Assembly (NCBI GenBank): GCA_046160865.1
Contig: JBJXHG010000100.1
Span: forward strand, 14,307 to 78,306
Reading direction: 5' to 3'
Length of the DNA stretch: 64,000 bases
DNA from: JBJXHG01 sp046160865
Lineage (GTDB): Bacteria; Planctomycetota; UBA1135; GCA-002686595
Shown: positions 8,873 through 18,923 of the stretch, in pieces
Layout of the letters: the number at the start of each line of letters is the position of its first letter
Numbering within the stretch: the first letter of the stretch is position 1
Translations under genes and position numbers: made by a program
The notes under the pieces: model-generated
Database searches by the model: none
Seen by the model: the letters and a program-made list of their open reading frames with translations, nothing else
Told to the model about the DNA's origin: nothing

Positions 8873-11418
8873 GCGGTCCCCCGTGTTGCACGCTTGCCGT
8901 ACGCCTCGGCAATCGGCCTCACGACGAACGCGAGCGCCGTGCCGAGGATGATGATGTACATGCCCATCAAGACGACCGGGATGCCCGGGTCGTACACGAC
9001 GCCGATGCCCGAGTACGTCGGCATCTCAGGCACCGCGTTGGTCTGGAAGAAGCGATAGCCTTCGTAGAAGAAGTAGTCGTTGACGCGGATCTCGCGGTCG
9101 TGCTCGGGGCCGGCCTCGACAGGCTTCCAGTTTCCGCCGGCGCCGCGCTCGAACACCGATAGCACGCTGCGCCACTCGAACGGGAACGCGCGATCGTTCT
9201 CGTAGAAGCGCATCCAGAACTGGTGGTCGGGCGACTGCCACACGTTCGCGAGCCCGGCGTCGGTCGACGCGAGGCGTACGGTCTCGACCTTCTCCTCCGG
9301 TGTGCCCGGCGCGATCGTGACCTCCATGTCGAGACCGATCGGATCGGTCGCGTAGAAATCGTCGTCGAAGTGCGGCCCTTGCACGTGCGGCGCGAGGAAC
9401 TCGATGTCCTTGTCGAAGCGCGCGTTGTGCAGCACGAGGCGCGGGACGACGCGCGTGTCCCCGGGCAGCGCGAGCGGCTGGCCGAGTTCGACCGGCGCCA
9501 CGTGACCGTCCTCGGACACGAGTTGCGCGGCCGCGCTCGAGCCGCCCCAGTGCAGGAGAAAGCGCGGCGGTCCTTGCGACGACCAGCGATCCCAATCGAG
9601 CCGCAGCACGAGGCTGCCGTACGGGAACTGCTTCTGCTGCTCGTGCGTCTCCCAGTCGATGCTCTCGAGCAAGAGGCGTCGCTCGGGCGGTCCACCGCCG
9701 GGCGGTGTGATCGAGACCCACAGCGCCGGATTGCGAGGCACTTGCTCCGCGAGCGGACGCGCGTCGCGCACTTCCGATTGGCCGCGCGCATCGAGCTGGA
9801 AGTTCGCCGTCGCTTCCTGCACTTCGATCGTGTAGCCCGTGCGCGTCGTCACGCTGCTGCGCAGGCGGATCGGCACGCGCGTGCCTTCGACCTCTCCGCG
9901 CGCCGTGTCGCGCACTTCGATCCAGCCGAGCCGATCGTCGCCTTTCGTGAAGCGCACCGCCTTGGCCTCTTCCAGGTCACCGTAGGTGGCCGCGATCCGA
10001 AACTTCCAGCGCGGATCGGCGAGCACTTCGTCGCCTTGCCCGGGCCGCAGGAACGACATCGCCTCGGGGCGCTCGAGAACGGCACCGTCCTGCTCGAGCG
10101 GCGCGCCATCCGATACGGCGAGCTGCGCGAGCGGACCGTAACCCTCCGGATCGTCACGCGACTCCGCGTCCCACAGCCGCGGGTTGATCTTCGCGCGTTC
10201 GGCGAGCGCGAGCACGCGCAGCTTGATGCGCGGCTTCGCCTTCGCGGCGTCCTCACCTTCGCCCGGCCGACGGTCGAGCTCCTTCGTCCAGCCAGGCCAC
10301 AACGTGTACTCGGGCGGACGGGAGGTGAAGTTCTCGTCGTGGAAGCCGACCTCGAGAGTCGGCCAGTCCTTGCGCGCGAAGCGGTCGAGCTTCAACGCGA
10401 ACGGCATGCGCATGCGCTTCTCGGGATTGCCGTAGGCCCAATACTCGTCGGTCGGCGCCTCGCGCAGATCCATGTGCAGGATCCCGCGGTTCGTGTACCG
10501 CTTGCTGATGCCGCCGCCGACGAGCAGCGTCATCACGCCGAGGTGCACGACGAAGTAGCCGATCTTCTTCGTCGACATCCACGTCGACGGCCGATTCTTG
10601 AACGTGTTGAAGAACACGCCGACGAAGAGCAGCGACAAGAGCGACGCGAACCAGTGCGACTTGTACGCGCGATTGAGGTGCAGCGTCGTCGAGACCTCGA
10701 AGAAGCCGCGGAAGAACCCGTCGTGATCGGCCAGCAGCTGACCGATCTCCTTCGTCTTCGCGCTGCCGCTGAACGCGGCGGTCATCTGCTTCTTGCGGTT
10801 GTCGCGCTCCTCGGCGCCGTACTTGTTGCCGAAGCGCTCGAGGCCGCTCTCGACTTGCGGCGGGAGCTCGGCGTCCGGCATGCCGATGCCGTACGGATGC
10901 ATCAAGTGGTAGAGGAAGTACGCCTCCGCCCACGCGAACTGCCTGTACTGATCGCGCCAGCCCGACAGACGCGTGGCTTGATCTCCGACGAGACCCGCGA
11001 GATCGCGCTCGTCGCCGGACGCGACGTAGCGATCGACGACTTCGGCCGGGATGTCGGCGATCCAGGGTACGCGCGCTTCCGGATCCTCGAAGTTTTCGAT
11101 CTGCGGCACGAGCACACCGGCCGTGATCGCGAGGAGCGACAGCGTGATCAGCGACACACCGACGTGCATCGTGCGGAAGAACGCGTAGACGCCGGCGCGC
11201 TGCAGCCACAAGAACACGCCCGTCGAGAGCAGGAACGCGACGAAGAGCCAGTCCTTCAGCCCCATCCCCGACACGGCTGCGCCGAACGACGACGCATCGC
11301 GCGCGCCGAAGCTGTCGAGCATCACGCCGATCGCTTGGCCGACGCACACGAGCAGCACGATGACGGCGGACGCGCTGAAGAAGCCCCAGCGGAAGGTCGG
11401 TTTCGTGCTCACGGACAT
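8869..11418 (-). CDS. resB: Cytochrome c biogenesis protein ResB (Ccs1)
   Basis: ResB partners CcsA in System II to bring apocytochrome and heme together outside the inner membrane. Starting at ATG 11418 (MSVSTKPTFRWGFF) gives 849 residues. Hydrophobic helices lie near residues 10-35, 50-70 and 80-105, then about 280-325 (including FASLLSLLFVGVFF and IGYFVVHLGVMTLLVGGG), and one at the C-terminus (VVLMGMYIIILGTALAFVV). Between the last two is a roughly 500-residue beta-rich periplasmic domain, longer than in many ResB proteins. The open frame extends upstream into the neighbouring gene and was not used. It starts 14 bases after the polyprenyl synthase stop. Confidence 0.92.
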   Translation of the reverse strand: MSVSTKPTFRWGFFSASAVIVLLVCVGQAIGVMLDSFGARDASSFGAAVSGMGLKDWLFVAFLLSTGVFLWLQRAGVYAFFRTMHVGVSLITLSLLAITAGVLVPQIENFEDPEARVPWIADIPAEVVDRYVASGDERDLAGLVGDQATRLSGWRDQYRQFAWAEAYFLYHLMHPYGIGMPDAELPPQVESGLERFGNKYGAEERDNRKKQMTAAFSGSAKTKEIGQLLADHDGFFRGFFEVSTTLHLNRAYKSHWFASLLSLLFVGVFFNTFKNRPSTWMSTKKIGYFVVHLGVMTLLVGGGISKRYTNRGILHMDLREAPTDEYWAYGNPEKRMRMPFALKLDRFARKDWPTLEVGFHDENFTSRPPEYTLWPGWTKELDRRPGEGEDAAKAKPRIKLRVLALAERAKINPRLWDAESRDDPEGYGPLAQLAVSDGAPLEQDGAVLERPEAMSFLRPGQGDEVLADPRWKFRIAATYGDLEEAKAVRFTKGDDRLGWIEVRDTARGEVEGTRVPIRLRSSVTTRTGYTIEVQEATANFQLDARGQSEVRDARPLAEQVPRNPALWVSITPPGGGPPERRLLLESIDWETHEQQKQFPYGSLVLRLDWDRWSSQGPPRFLLHWGGSSAAAQLVSEDGHVAPVELGQPLALPGDTRVVPRLVLHNARFDKDIEFLAPHVQGPHFDDDFYATDPIGLDMEVTIAPGTPEEKVETVRLASTDAGLANVWQSPDHQFWMRFYENDRAFPFEWRSVLSVFERGAGGNWKPVEAGPEHDREIRVNDYFFYEGYRFFQTNAVPEMPTYSGIGVVYDPGIPVVLMGMYIIILGTALAFVVRPIAEAYGKRATRGTA

Positions 11419-11432
11419 CGGACCGACCCTTT

Positions 11433-12419
11433 CTAGAACCGTCGCTCGAGGACGAATGCGCCGAGGTCCTCGAGTGCACTTCGCGCGGGGGACAGCGGCA
11501 GCTCCGAGAGTCGCGCGCGGGCGTGTTCCACCAGCGCAGCGGCGCGCGCGAGCGAGTACTCCACTCCGGCCGACAGGTCGCACACCGCGCGCAGGCGCTC
11601 GCGCCGCTGCGCGAGCCCTTGCTGCGTGAAGACGTCTCTCACGCGCGCGCGAGTCGCTTCGTCCGCGTCACGGTACGCGACGAGTACCGGCAGCGTGATC
11701 TTGCCATCCTCGACGTCGTTGCCGACCGACTTGCCGACGGTGCGTTCCTCGCCGACCACGTCGAGGCAATCGTCGACGATCTGGAACGCGAGGCCGATCT
11801 CGTATCCGTACTGGCGCATCAGCAGACCGAGCTCCTCGCGACCGCCGGGGTAGCGTGCGCCCAGTTCGCAGGCGGCCGCGTAGAGGCTCGCCGTCTTGGC
11901 ACCGCTGATCCGCTCGTAGAGCTCCTGCGACATCTCGAAGTCGTAGCGCAACGTACTCTGCTCGATCTCGCCGACGCACAGGCGCCGCGTGGTCTCGGAC
12001 AGGACGCGACTCGCGAGTCGCGACGACAGATCGGTCGAGAGCGCGAACGCGCGTGCGTACAAAAAGTCGCCGAGGAGGACGGCGACCTGGTTGTCCCAGC
12101 GCTGGTTGACGCACGCGACGTGGCGGCGTACTTGCGCGCCATCCAAGACATCATCGTGTACGAGCGTCGCGAGGTGGATCATCTCGACGATCGCCGCGAT
12201 CGCCGGGTGCTCGTCGGTGACGTTGCCGGTCGCTTCGCCAGAGAGCAACACGAGCGCGCCACGCAACTGCTTGCCGCGGAACCGGCCGACGTGGTCGGTC
12301 ATGTCGGTGACGGCGTGCGACGACTCGCGCACTTGCGCCGCGAGCAGCTCGCGCATGCGCACCATGCCCTCGGCGACGGGCGCGATCATCCGTTCGAGGC
12401 GCGCGTCGGCGAAGCTCAT
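11433..12419 (-). CDS. Long-chain trans-polyprenyl diphosphate synthase
   Basis: This enzyme condenses isopentenyl diphosphate onto allylic primers, probably to make the quinone side chain. Both aspartate-rich motifs are present: Asp89-Asp90-V-L-Asp93 (LVHDDVLDGAQ) and Asp216-Asp217-C-L-Asp220 (FQIVDDCLDV). The residues before the first motif (EMIHLATLV) are small to medium in size, as in long-chain (C35-C45) rather than farnesyl synthases; chain length cannot be fixed from sequence. It has 328 residues. The ATG overlaps the mobA stop by 4 bases. A quinone-pathway role fits the neighbouring respiratory genes. Confidence 0.9.
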   Translation of the reverse strand: MSFADARLERMIAPVAEGMVRMRELLAAQVRESSHAVTDMTDHVGRFRGKQLRGALVLLSGEATGNVTDEHPAIAAIVEMIHLATLVHDDVLDGAQVRRHVACVNQRWDNQVAVLLGDFLYARAFALSTDLSSRLASRVLSETTRRLCVGEIEQSTLRYDFEMSQELYERISGAKTASLYAAACELGARYPGGREELGLLMRQYGYEIGLAFQIVDDCLDVVGEERTVGKSVGNDVEDGKITLPVLVAYRDADEATRARVRDVFTQQGLAQRRERLRAVCDLSAGVEYSLARAAALVEHARARLSELPLSPARSALEDLGAFVLERRF

Positions 12420-13072
12420 CGCGCGGCCCCCACGAGCGCCTGCGCGCGATCGAGATCGGCTGGCGTGTTGACGTTCGTGCCCGCACCCGCGAACGCGCCG
12501 AGCGTGGTGGCTCCAACGCGCGGCTTCCGTCCGCTCGGGAGTGCGAAGCGCGCGAACGAGAGCACCTTGCGTTCGCCCGCATCCAGCGCTGCACGCACAG
12601 CCGCGCGCGTATGCACGCGCCAGACGCCGCAGAGCGGCTCGAGGCCACCCTCGGTCTCGAGGAAGCAGACGTCGAGATCGCGCGCACGCGCGACGTCCGC
12701 GAGTGCGCGCAGGACTTCCGTCGTCACGAGCGGCATGTCGCACGCGAGCGCGATCGCCCGCTCGCCACCGGCGGCTTCCGCCGCCGCGAGGCCGGCATCG
12801 AGCCCGGCGAGCGGGCCGCCGTCCTGCAACGTGTCGAGCACCCGCGGCAAGCCCAGATCCGCGTAACGATCCGCGCTGCCGCAGGCGAGCACGATCGAAC
12901 GCGCGAGGGGGCGCAACGTCGCAACGGCGTGCTCGAGCAGCGTGTGCGAGCCGACCGCGAGGCGCGCCTTGTCGCGTCCCATGCGGCGGCTCTGCCCGCC
13001 ACACAGGACGATGCCATGACATTCGTCGCGCGCGTCGAGCGCGGGACGCCGGAGATCGTGCGCGCCGGTCAC
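12416..13072 (-). CDS. mobA: Molybdenum cofactor guanylyltransferase MobA
   Basis: MobA attaches GMP to molybdopterin to form the guanine dinucleotide cofactor of Mo/W oxidoreductases. The nucleotide loop is clear: GIVLCGGQSRRMGRDKARL near residues 19-37, followed by DGGPLAGL and ACDMPLV with the metal-binding Asp. The GTG at 13072 is preferred because it overlaps the tatA stop (GTGA) like its operon neighbours and gives 218 residues; no ATG lies close to the nucleotide loop. Linkage to tatA is sensible because many Mo-bis-MGD enzymes are folded before Tat export. Confidence 0.9.
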   Translation of the reverse strand: MTGAHDLRRPALDARDECHGIVLCGGQSRRMGRDKARLAVGSHTLLEHAVATLRPLARSIVLACGSADRYADLGLPRVLDTLQDGGPLAGLDAGLAAAEAAGGERAIALACDMPLVTTEVLRALADVARARDLDVCFLETEGGLEPLCGVWRVHTRAAVRAALDAGERKVLSFARFALPSGRKPRVGATTLGAFAGAGTNVNTPADLDRAQALVGAAR

Positions 13073-13287
13073 TCTTCCTTGTTCGTCGTCGTCAGGCGCT
13101 TGGGGTCGCCCGCCACGCCGTTCTCGCTGCCCTCTTTCAGGCCCTTCTTGAACTCGTTCACGCTCGCGCCCATCGAGCGCGCGAGATCGGGGAGCTTGCG
13201 GGCGCCGAACAACAGCAGAACGACGACGCCGATCGCGACCCACTCCCAAACACCGATTGCCGCCAAGTACAGCATGCCTTCACACAC
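13069..13287 (-). CDS. tatA: Sec-independent translocase subunit TatA/TatE
   Basis: This small pore-forming subunit of twin-arginine translocation has 72 residues. The short N-terminal segment and transmembrane helix (VWEWVAIGVVVLLLFGARKL) lead into the family hinge and amphipathic helix (PDLARSMGASVNEFKKGLK). The charged tail is short. The listed start is GTG at 13287; the ATG at 13275 (MLYLAAIG) is an alternative. It is the first gene of the seven-gene minus-strand operon, and mobA overlaps its stop by GTGA. No tatB or tatC is in the window. Confidence 0.93.
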   Translation of the reverse strand: MCEGMLYLAAIGVWEWVAIGVVVLLLFGARKLPDLARSMGASVNEFKKGLKEGSENGVAGDPKRLTTTNKEE

Positions 13288-13372
13288 CGCCGAATCCGAC
13301 GCGCGAGCCGGGTGGCGACGTCGAGCGTCGTCCCCGCCGTCGTCCGGCGTTCCTTTGGGTTCCTATTGTAGT

Positions 13373-14236
13373 TCAGTCGCCCGTTCCAAGTCCCACGCTG
13401 GAGTGTGAATTCCCCCCGGGGCTCTGGAGCCGAGCCACGCGCCGCTCGAGGCGGCGGCGCGTGCGTGGATCGAACGGCGGCGCGGCGTCCGTCGCACCGT
13501 CCGCGCGCACCGCGATCGTGCCCTGTGCCTTGCTGCCGACGCGCGCGAGAGGGCCAACATGCAAGCCTCCGGCGACGAGCCGCGCACGCACTTCGAGCGA
13601 CGCCGAGTACGTCGCGAGCCGCGCGTTCGGAGCCATACGAGCCGCGACATCGGCGAGCACGTCGAGCGCCCACAGCGCGGGCTCCTTCGTGCGCGAGAAC
13701 GGGTCGAAGAACACCGCGTCGAACCGCTGGTCCAGCGCGAGCTCGCGCAGTGTCGCGCGCGCGTCACCGATACGGAGCTCGAGCTCGCCGCCCGCCAGCG
13801 GAACGCGAGCGGCGTTCGTCGCGAGCGCGCGTTCGATCGCTGCGAGGACGACCGGATGCCAGCGCGCGAGCGGCGCGGGCAGGCGTGCATCGTCGCCGCT
13901 CGCCCTCAGCCAAGCGCCGAGCTCGAGCGCAGCGCGCAACACGCCCTCGTCGTGCTCGAGCGATACGGCGACGAGCGTGCAGCCCTCGAGCGCGGCGAGC
14001 GCCGCCGCGAGGTTCAGGCCGAGCCCGGTGCCGACGTCGAGCAGCGCGACGCGCGTTCCGCGCGCGACGTCCGGCAAGCCGGTCGACACGGCGTAGCGCT
14101 CCCACGACTCTTGCCACGCACCGGCGACCGAATGGCACGTTTCGCCATGCGTCGGGTGCGCGAGCGTGTACGAGCCGTCGTCCGTGCGGACCGCGCGCCA
14201 GCCGCGGAAGAGTGGAGCGGAGCTTTCAGCGGTCAT
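13373..14236 (-). CDS. MnmC-type (MnmD-like) tRNA methyltransferase
   Basis: This 287-residue protein looks like the stand-alone methyltransferase half of MnmC, which converts nm5s2U to mnm5s2U at tRNA wobble position 34. SAM-binding motif I is LLDVGTGLGLNLAAAL (residues 65-80). The family motif with the catalytic Asp is VFFDPFSRTKEPALW (Asp178 region), followed by LATYSASLEVRARL. The FAD oxidase half of E. coli MnmC is absent. mnmA, acting on the same uridine, lies at 56442-57677. The N-terminal substrate segment (SYTLAHPTHGETCHS) also matches the family pattern. Function is inferred from these motifs. Confidence 0.8.
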   Translation of the reverse strand: MTAESSAPLFRGWRAVRTDDGSYTLAHPTHGETCHSVAGAWQESWERYAVSTGLPDVARGTRVALLDVGTGLGLNLAAALAALEGCTLVAVSLEHDEGVLRAALELGAWLRASGDDARLPAPLARWHPVVLAAIERALATNAARVPLAGGELELRIGDARATLRELALDQRFDAVFFDPFSRTKEPALWALDVLADVAARMAPNARLATYSASLEVRARLVAGGLHVGPLARVGSKAQGTIAVRADGATDAAPPFDPRTRRRLERRVARLQSPGGNSHSSVGLGTGD

Positions 14237-14303
14237 GGGGAACGCAGAAGAGAAAGACGAACGCCGCGCGTTCGGGAGCCGAGCACGTTCACCGTATGGA
14301 CTC

Positions 14304-14328
14304 GCTCTCGCGCGGAGCGCGCGAGAGC
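14304..14328 (-). terminator. GC-rich hairpin downstream of sucD
   Basis: A perfect 11-base inverted repeat (GCTCTCGCGCG with CGCGCGAGAGC) around a 3-base loop lies 10 bases past the sucD stop. There is no U tract, so Rho-independent action is uncertain. Confidence 0.5.
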
Positions 14329-14338
14329 TCAGCCGCGC

Positions 14339-15238
14339 TCACGCCGACGCGAGCAGGCCGGCGTCGCGCAGGGCCTTCTCCATCGTTTCGCCGATCCGCG
14401 ACGGGCTGGAGCACACGCGCACTCCGGCGGCGGTGAGACGCGCGACCTTGTCCTGCGCCGTGCCCTGTCCGCCCGAGATGATCGCACCCGCGTGTCCCAT
14501 GCGCTTGCCCGGCGGCGCGGTCTGCCCCGCGATGAAGCCGACCACCGGCTTCTTCACGTGCTGCTGGATGTACTCCGCACCGCGCTCCTCGGCGTTGCCG
14601 CCGATCTCACCGATCATCACGATCGCGTCGGTGCCGTCGTCCTCGTGGAACGCCTTGAGCACGTCGACGAAGCTCGTGCCGTTCACTGGATCGCCGCCGA
14701 TGCCAACGCAAGTCGATTGGCCGATGCCGCGACTCGAGAGCTGCCAGACCGCTTCGTACGTGAGCGTGCCGGAGCGCGACACGACGCCGACTCGACCGGG
14801 CTTGTGGATGTAGCCCGGCATGATGCCGATCTTGCATTCGCCGGGCGTGATCACGCCCGGGCAGTTCGGTCCGATCATGCGACAGCGCGTACCCGGCGCC
14901 GCGAGACGCTCCGCGACACGCACCATGTCGAGCACCGGGATGCCCTCCGTGATCGTGACCACGAGCTCGATCCCGGCTTCGATCGCTTCGAGGATCGCGG
15001 CCGCGGCGCCCGACGGGGGGACGTAGATCACGGTCGCATTGCAGCCCGTCTTCTCGCGCGCTTCCTTGCACGTGCCGAAAACCGGCAGCCCGAGGTGCGT
15101 CGTGCCGGCCTTGGCCGGGTTCACGCCGCCAACCATTTTCGTGCCGTAGGCGATCGCCTGTTCGCTGTGGAACGTGCCGGTCTTGCCCGTGAAGCCTTGG
15201 CAGATGAGGCGCGTGTTCTTGTTGACGTAGATGCTCAT
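14339..15238 (-). CDS. sucD: Succinyl-CoA synthetase alpha subunit
   Basis: SucD binds CoA and carries the phosphohistidine intermediate in the TCA step succinyl-CoA to succinate plus ATP or GTP. The 299 residues match the family. Visible are the N-terminal CoA-binding fold (LICQGFTGKTGTFHSEQA), MIGPNCPGVITPGECKIG, and the active-site His249 in GKRMGHAGAIISGGQGTA. It starts 2 bases after the sucC stop and is co-transcribed with it. The frame continues upstream through sucC in another register and was not used. Confidence 0.97.
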   Translation of the reverse strand: MSIYVNKNTRLICQGFTGKTGTFHSEQAIAYGTKMVGGVNPAKAGTTHLGLPVFGTCKEAREKTGCNATVIYVPPSGAAAAILEAIEAGIELVVTITEGIPVLDMVRVAERLAAPGTRCRMIGPNCPGVITPGECKIGIMPGYIHKPGRVGVVSRSGTLTYEAVWQLSSRGIGQSTCVGIGGDPVNGTSFVDVLKAFHEDDGTDAIVMIGEIGGNAEERGAEYIQQHVKKPVVGFIAGQTAPPGKRMGHAGAIISGGQGTAQDKVARLTAAGVRVCSSPSRIGETMEKALRDAGLLASA

Positions 15239-15240
15239 GG

Positions 15241-16407
<1,167 letters not shown>

Positions 16408-16776
16408 GCGCTGGACTCGGGGCGGCGGCGGTTCGCCGCGAGAACTCCGTGCGGCGCGCGGTCGCGACGCGGAAATCGGCCGGCCGAAAAAAGTGGCCGG
16501 AAGTGTAGCGGGCGGCGCGTGCGCGCTCCACGGGCTCGCGCGCGGTTCGCCGTCCGAGATCGGCCCACGCGGAGAGTCATGCGGTCCGCGACCCGCCGGC
16601 GCAGCGTCACTCGAGCGCGGCGAATCACGCGGATTCGACTGGGGACTCGCTCCCGTTGCTCCCGTTGCTCCCGTTGCTCACGCGCACGGGTTCACGCGCA
16701 CGGGCCGACACGAACGGCACCGAACACTTTCCCCGCTGGCTGCTATCCTCGCTCCGGCCGTCATCGACGGCCCTCC
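16408..16776. other. Divergent intergenic region between sucC and the dCTP deaminase gene
   Basis: This 369-base region separates divergent genes and must hold both promoters, although no convincing -35/-10 pair was recognised. On the plus strand a TATCCT hexamer at about 16743-16748 is a weak -10 candidate. A short inverted repeat (GGCCG around a run of A) lies near 16480-16500. Simple direct repeats occupy 16649-16704 and are listed separately. No gene was seen. Confidence 0.5.
16649..16704 (+). repeat. Short tandem repeats upstream of the dCTP deaminase gene
   Basis: Three exact 9-base units (GCTCCCGTT) run from 16649 to 16675. They are followed by two exact copies of CACGCGCACGGG starting at 16679 and 16693. 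They could be operator or simple-sequence repeats; copy number may vary between strains. Confidence 0.7.
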
Positions 16777-17931
16777 ATGACAGCGCGCAACACGAACGTT
16801 GGAACGCGCCCGGGCGTGCTGCTCGTCGACCGCGAGATCGCCGCGTGCCTGGGAACGCAGGTGCGTCCCGCGCTCGGCGCGAGCCCTGTCTCACTCGCGC
16901 AGATCCAACCGGCGAGCCTCGATCTGCGCCTTGGGCCGCGCGCGTGGCGCATCGCGGCGGGATTTCTGCCGGGCCTGAGGAGCGTCGACGAGCGCTTGGA
17001 CGAGCTCGCGCTCGAGGAGCTCCCGCTGGAGGGCGCCGGAGGTGTGCTGCGGCGCGGCAGCGTGTACCTCGTCGCGCTCGACGAGGAGCTCGCGCTCGAC
17101 GGCGAGACCCACGCACGCTTCAACCCGCGCAGCTCGACCGGCCGCTGCGACGTATTCACGCGCGTCTTGTGCGCGAGTCATCCGCGTTTCGACGAGGCGC
17201 CGCCCGGATATCGCGGGGCGCTGTGGCTCGAGATCGCGCCGCTCTCGTTCGACGTGCGCGTCGCGCGCGGCGATCGCATGTGTCAGATGCGCCTCGCGCG
17301 TGGCGAGAGCGCGCTCTCGACCGCCGAGCTCGTCGCGTTGTACGAGGCCGCGCCACTGTGCTCGGTGGACGGACGCACGCTCGCGACGCACGACGTCGTG
17401 TTCGATCGCGAGGGCGGCCTGTGCTTGCGCGTCGGCCTCGCCGGTCGCGATCCGGTCGCGTGGCGTGCGCGCGACGGCGCGCCGGTGCTCGAGTTCGGAC
17501 GCGAGCGTGCGCACGCGGCGGCCGAGTTCTTCGAGCCGGTGCAGGCGACCGCCGCGGGCGTCGTGCTCGAGCCCGGACACTTCTACGTGTTCGCGAGCCG
17601 CGAGAAGATCCGCGTGCCACCCGATCACGCCGCCGAGATGTTGCCCGTCGATCTCGGCCTCGGCGAGCTGCGCAACAACTACGCGGGCTTCTTCGACTCG
17701 GGCTTCGGATGGAACGACGAGGGAGCGAGTGCAACCGCCTCGATCGGAACGAGCGCCGTGCTCGAGGTGCGTGCACACGACGTTCCGTTCCTCGTCGAAG
17801 ACGGACAAGCGTTCGCGCGCTTGCGCTACTTCCGCACGTCCGGACGGCCGGACCGCTTGTATGGACACGGACGCGCGTCGTACCGCGACCAGGATCTGAC
17901 GCTTGCACGCGTGTTCCGGCCCGCGCCATGA
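16777..17931 (+). CDS. dcd: 2'-deoxycytidine 5'-triphosphate deaminase, double-length form
   Basis: This 384-residue protein matches the double-domain DCD/dUTPase-fold enzymes that deaminate dCTP to dUTP for thymidylate supply. The N-terminal half contains PASLDLRLGPRAWR and the substrate and catalytic strand ARFNPRSSTGRCDVFTRV near residues 113-130. The C-terminal repeat contains LEPGHFYVFASREKI and NNYAGFFDSGFG, ending in a tail that would close over the active site. Classical bacterial Dcd is about 190 residues, so this is the duplicated form. The ATG at 16777 is chosen because homology begins there. It overlaps the next gene by ATGA. Confidence 0.88.
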   Translation: MTARNTNVGTRPGVLLVDREIAACLGTQVRPALGASPVSLAQIQPASLDLRLGPRAWRIAAGFLPGLRSVDERLDELALEELPLEGAGGVLRRGSVYLVALDEELALDGETHARFNPRSSTGRCDVFTRVLCASHPRFDEAPPGYRGALWLEIAPLSFDVRVARGDRMCQMRLARGESALSTAELVALYEAAPLCSVDGRTLATHDVVFDREGGLCLRVGLAGRDPVAWRARDGAPVLEFGRERAHAAAEFFEPVQATAAGVVLEPGHFYVFASREKIRVPPDHAAEMLPVDLGLGELRNNYAGFFDSGFGWNDEGASATASIGTSAVLEVRAHDVPFLVEDGQAFARLRYFRTSGRPDRLYGHGRASYRDQDLTLARVFRPAP

Positions 17932-18923
17932 AGCTCCTCGTCGTCCTCGCGCTGCTGCAAGCACCGCACGCGCTGTGGCAACAGGGCCAGCGCGCCGAAG
18001 CGATCGACGCGCAGACGCGCGCCGTTGCCGAGCGACCGGCCGACGTCGCCGCGCGCCGGCTGCTCGTCGAGTGGGAGATCGCCGTCCACCATTACGAGCG
18101 CGCGCTCGAGCTCGCGCTCCCGCTGCCGGCCGACGCGGACCCGCTGCGCGGCCGCGCGCTGTACGCGCTCGCGCGCTACGCCGAAGCCGCCCCGCTCCTC
18201 GCCGACACGAACGTCGACGACGCACTGCGCAAGATCGACGCGCTCGAAGCGCTCGGCAAGTTCGCCGAGTCCGACTCCGCGCTCGAGCGCGCACGGACGA
18301 GCGCCGGCGCGCAAGACCCGCGCGTGCGCGTCTGCGATGGCCGGCGCTTGCTGCGCCTCGGGCGTTCGCAGGAAGCCGCGCGCGCGTTCGAAGCGGCGCT
18401 CGACGCCGACCGCTGGAATCGCGAGGCGCGCTACGGACTCGGACGCGCGCTGATCGCCGCCGGTGAGCGCGAGCGCGGTCTCGCCGTGCTCGCGGAGCAT
18501 CGCAAGCTCGTCCCGCTGCTCGATCAAGTCGACTTCGCGCACCAGAGCCTCGATCTCGCGCCGATGCACGCGCCGAATTGGGCCGCGCTCGGCGATGCGG
18601 AGCGCGCGCTCGGCCGCGCGGACCGTGCGCTCGAAGCGTATGCGCGCGCCGTCGCGCTCGCCACGTCGTGCGCTGACCTCGTGCCGGCATGCTTGCGGCA
18701 GGCGCGCATGCTCGACGAGGACAGCGCCGACGCGGACGGCGCCGTGCGCGCGCTCGCAGGGGCGGCCGCGCGCTGCCCGGACGCGCGCCTCTTCGTGCGC
18801 GCGGGTGACGTGCTGCGGGGCGCGGGAAAAAAAGCAGAAGCCGCCGAGCAATACGCACGCGCTGCGCGGCTGCGACCCGACGACGTCGAGATCGCGCGGC
18901 GCCTGGAGAGCGTGAAGCAGTGA
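17928..18923 (+). CDS. Tetratricopeptide repeat protein
   Basis: This 331-residue protein starts at ATG overlapping the dCTP deaminase stop and overlaps the next gene by GTGA. The first 14 residues (MKLLVVLALLQAPHAL) are a short hydrophobic leader, so export is possible. At least six helical pairs resembling TPR units follow, for example AEAIDAQTRAVAERPADVAA, AARAFEAALDADRWNREARY and AAEQYARAARLRPDDVEIA. TPR proteins serve as scaffolds. Immediate coupling to the CRTAC1-type protein, a pairing common in this kind of genome, suggests a shared extracytoplasmic process, but none can be named. Confidence 0.85.
   Translation: MKLLVVLALLQAPHALWQQGQRAEAIDAQTRAVAERPADVAARRLLVEWEIAVHHYERALELALPLPADADPLRGRALYALARYAEAAPLLADTNVDDALRKIDALEALGKFAESDSALERARTSAGAQDPRVRVCDGRRLLRLGRSQEAARAFEAALDADRWNREARYGLGRALIAAGERERGLAVLAEHRKLVPLLDQVDFAHQSLDLAPMHAPNWAALGDAERALGRADRALEAYARAVALATSCADLVPACLRQARMLDEDSADADGAVRALAGAAARCPDARLFVRAGDVLRGAGKKAEAAEQYARAARLRPDDVEIARRLESVKQ

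Noticed and set aside
16649..16704. Replication-origin iterons
   Set aside because: Only three short units, with no A/T-rich segment, DnaA boxes or replication gene nearby.
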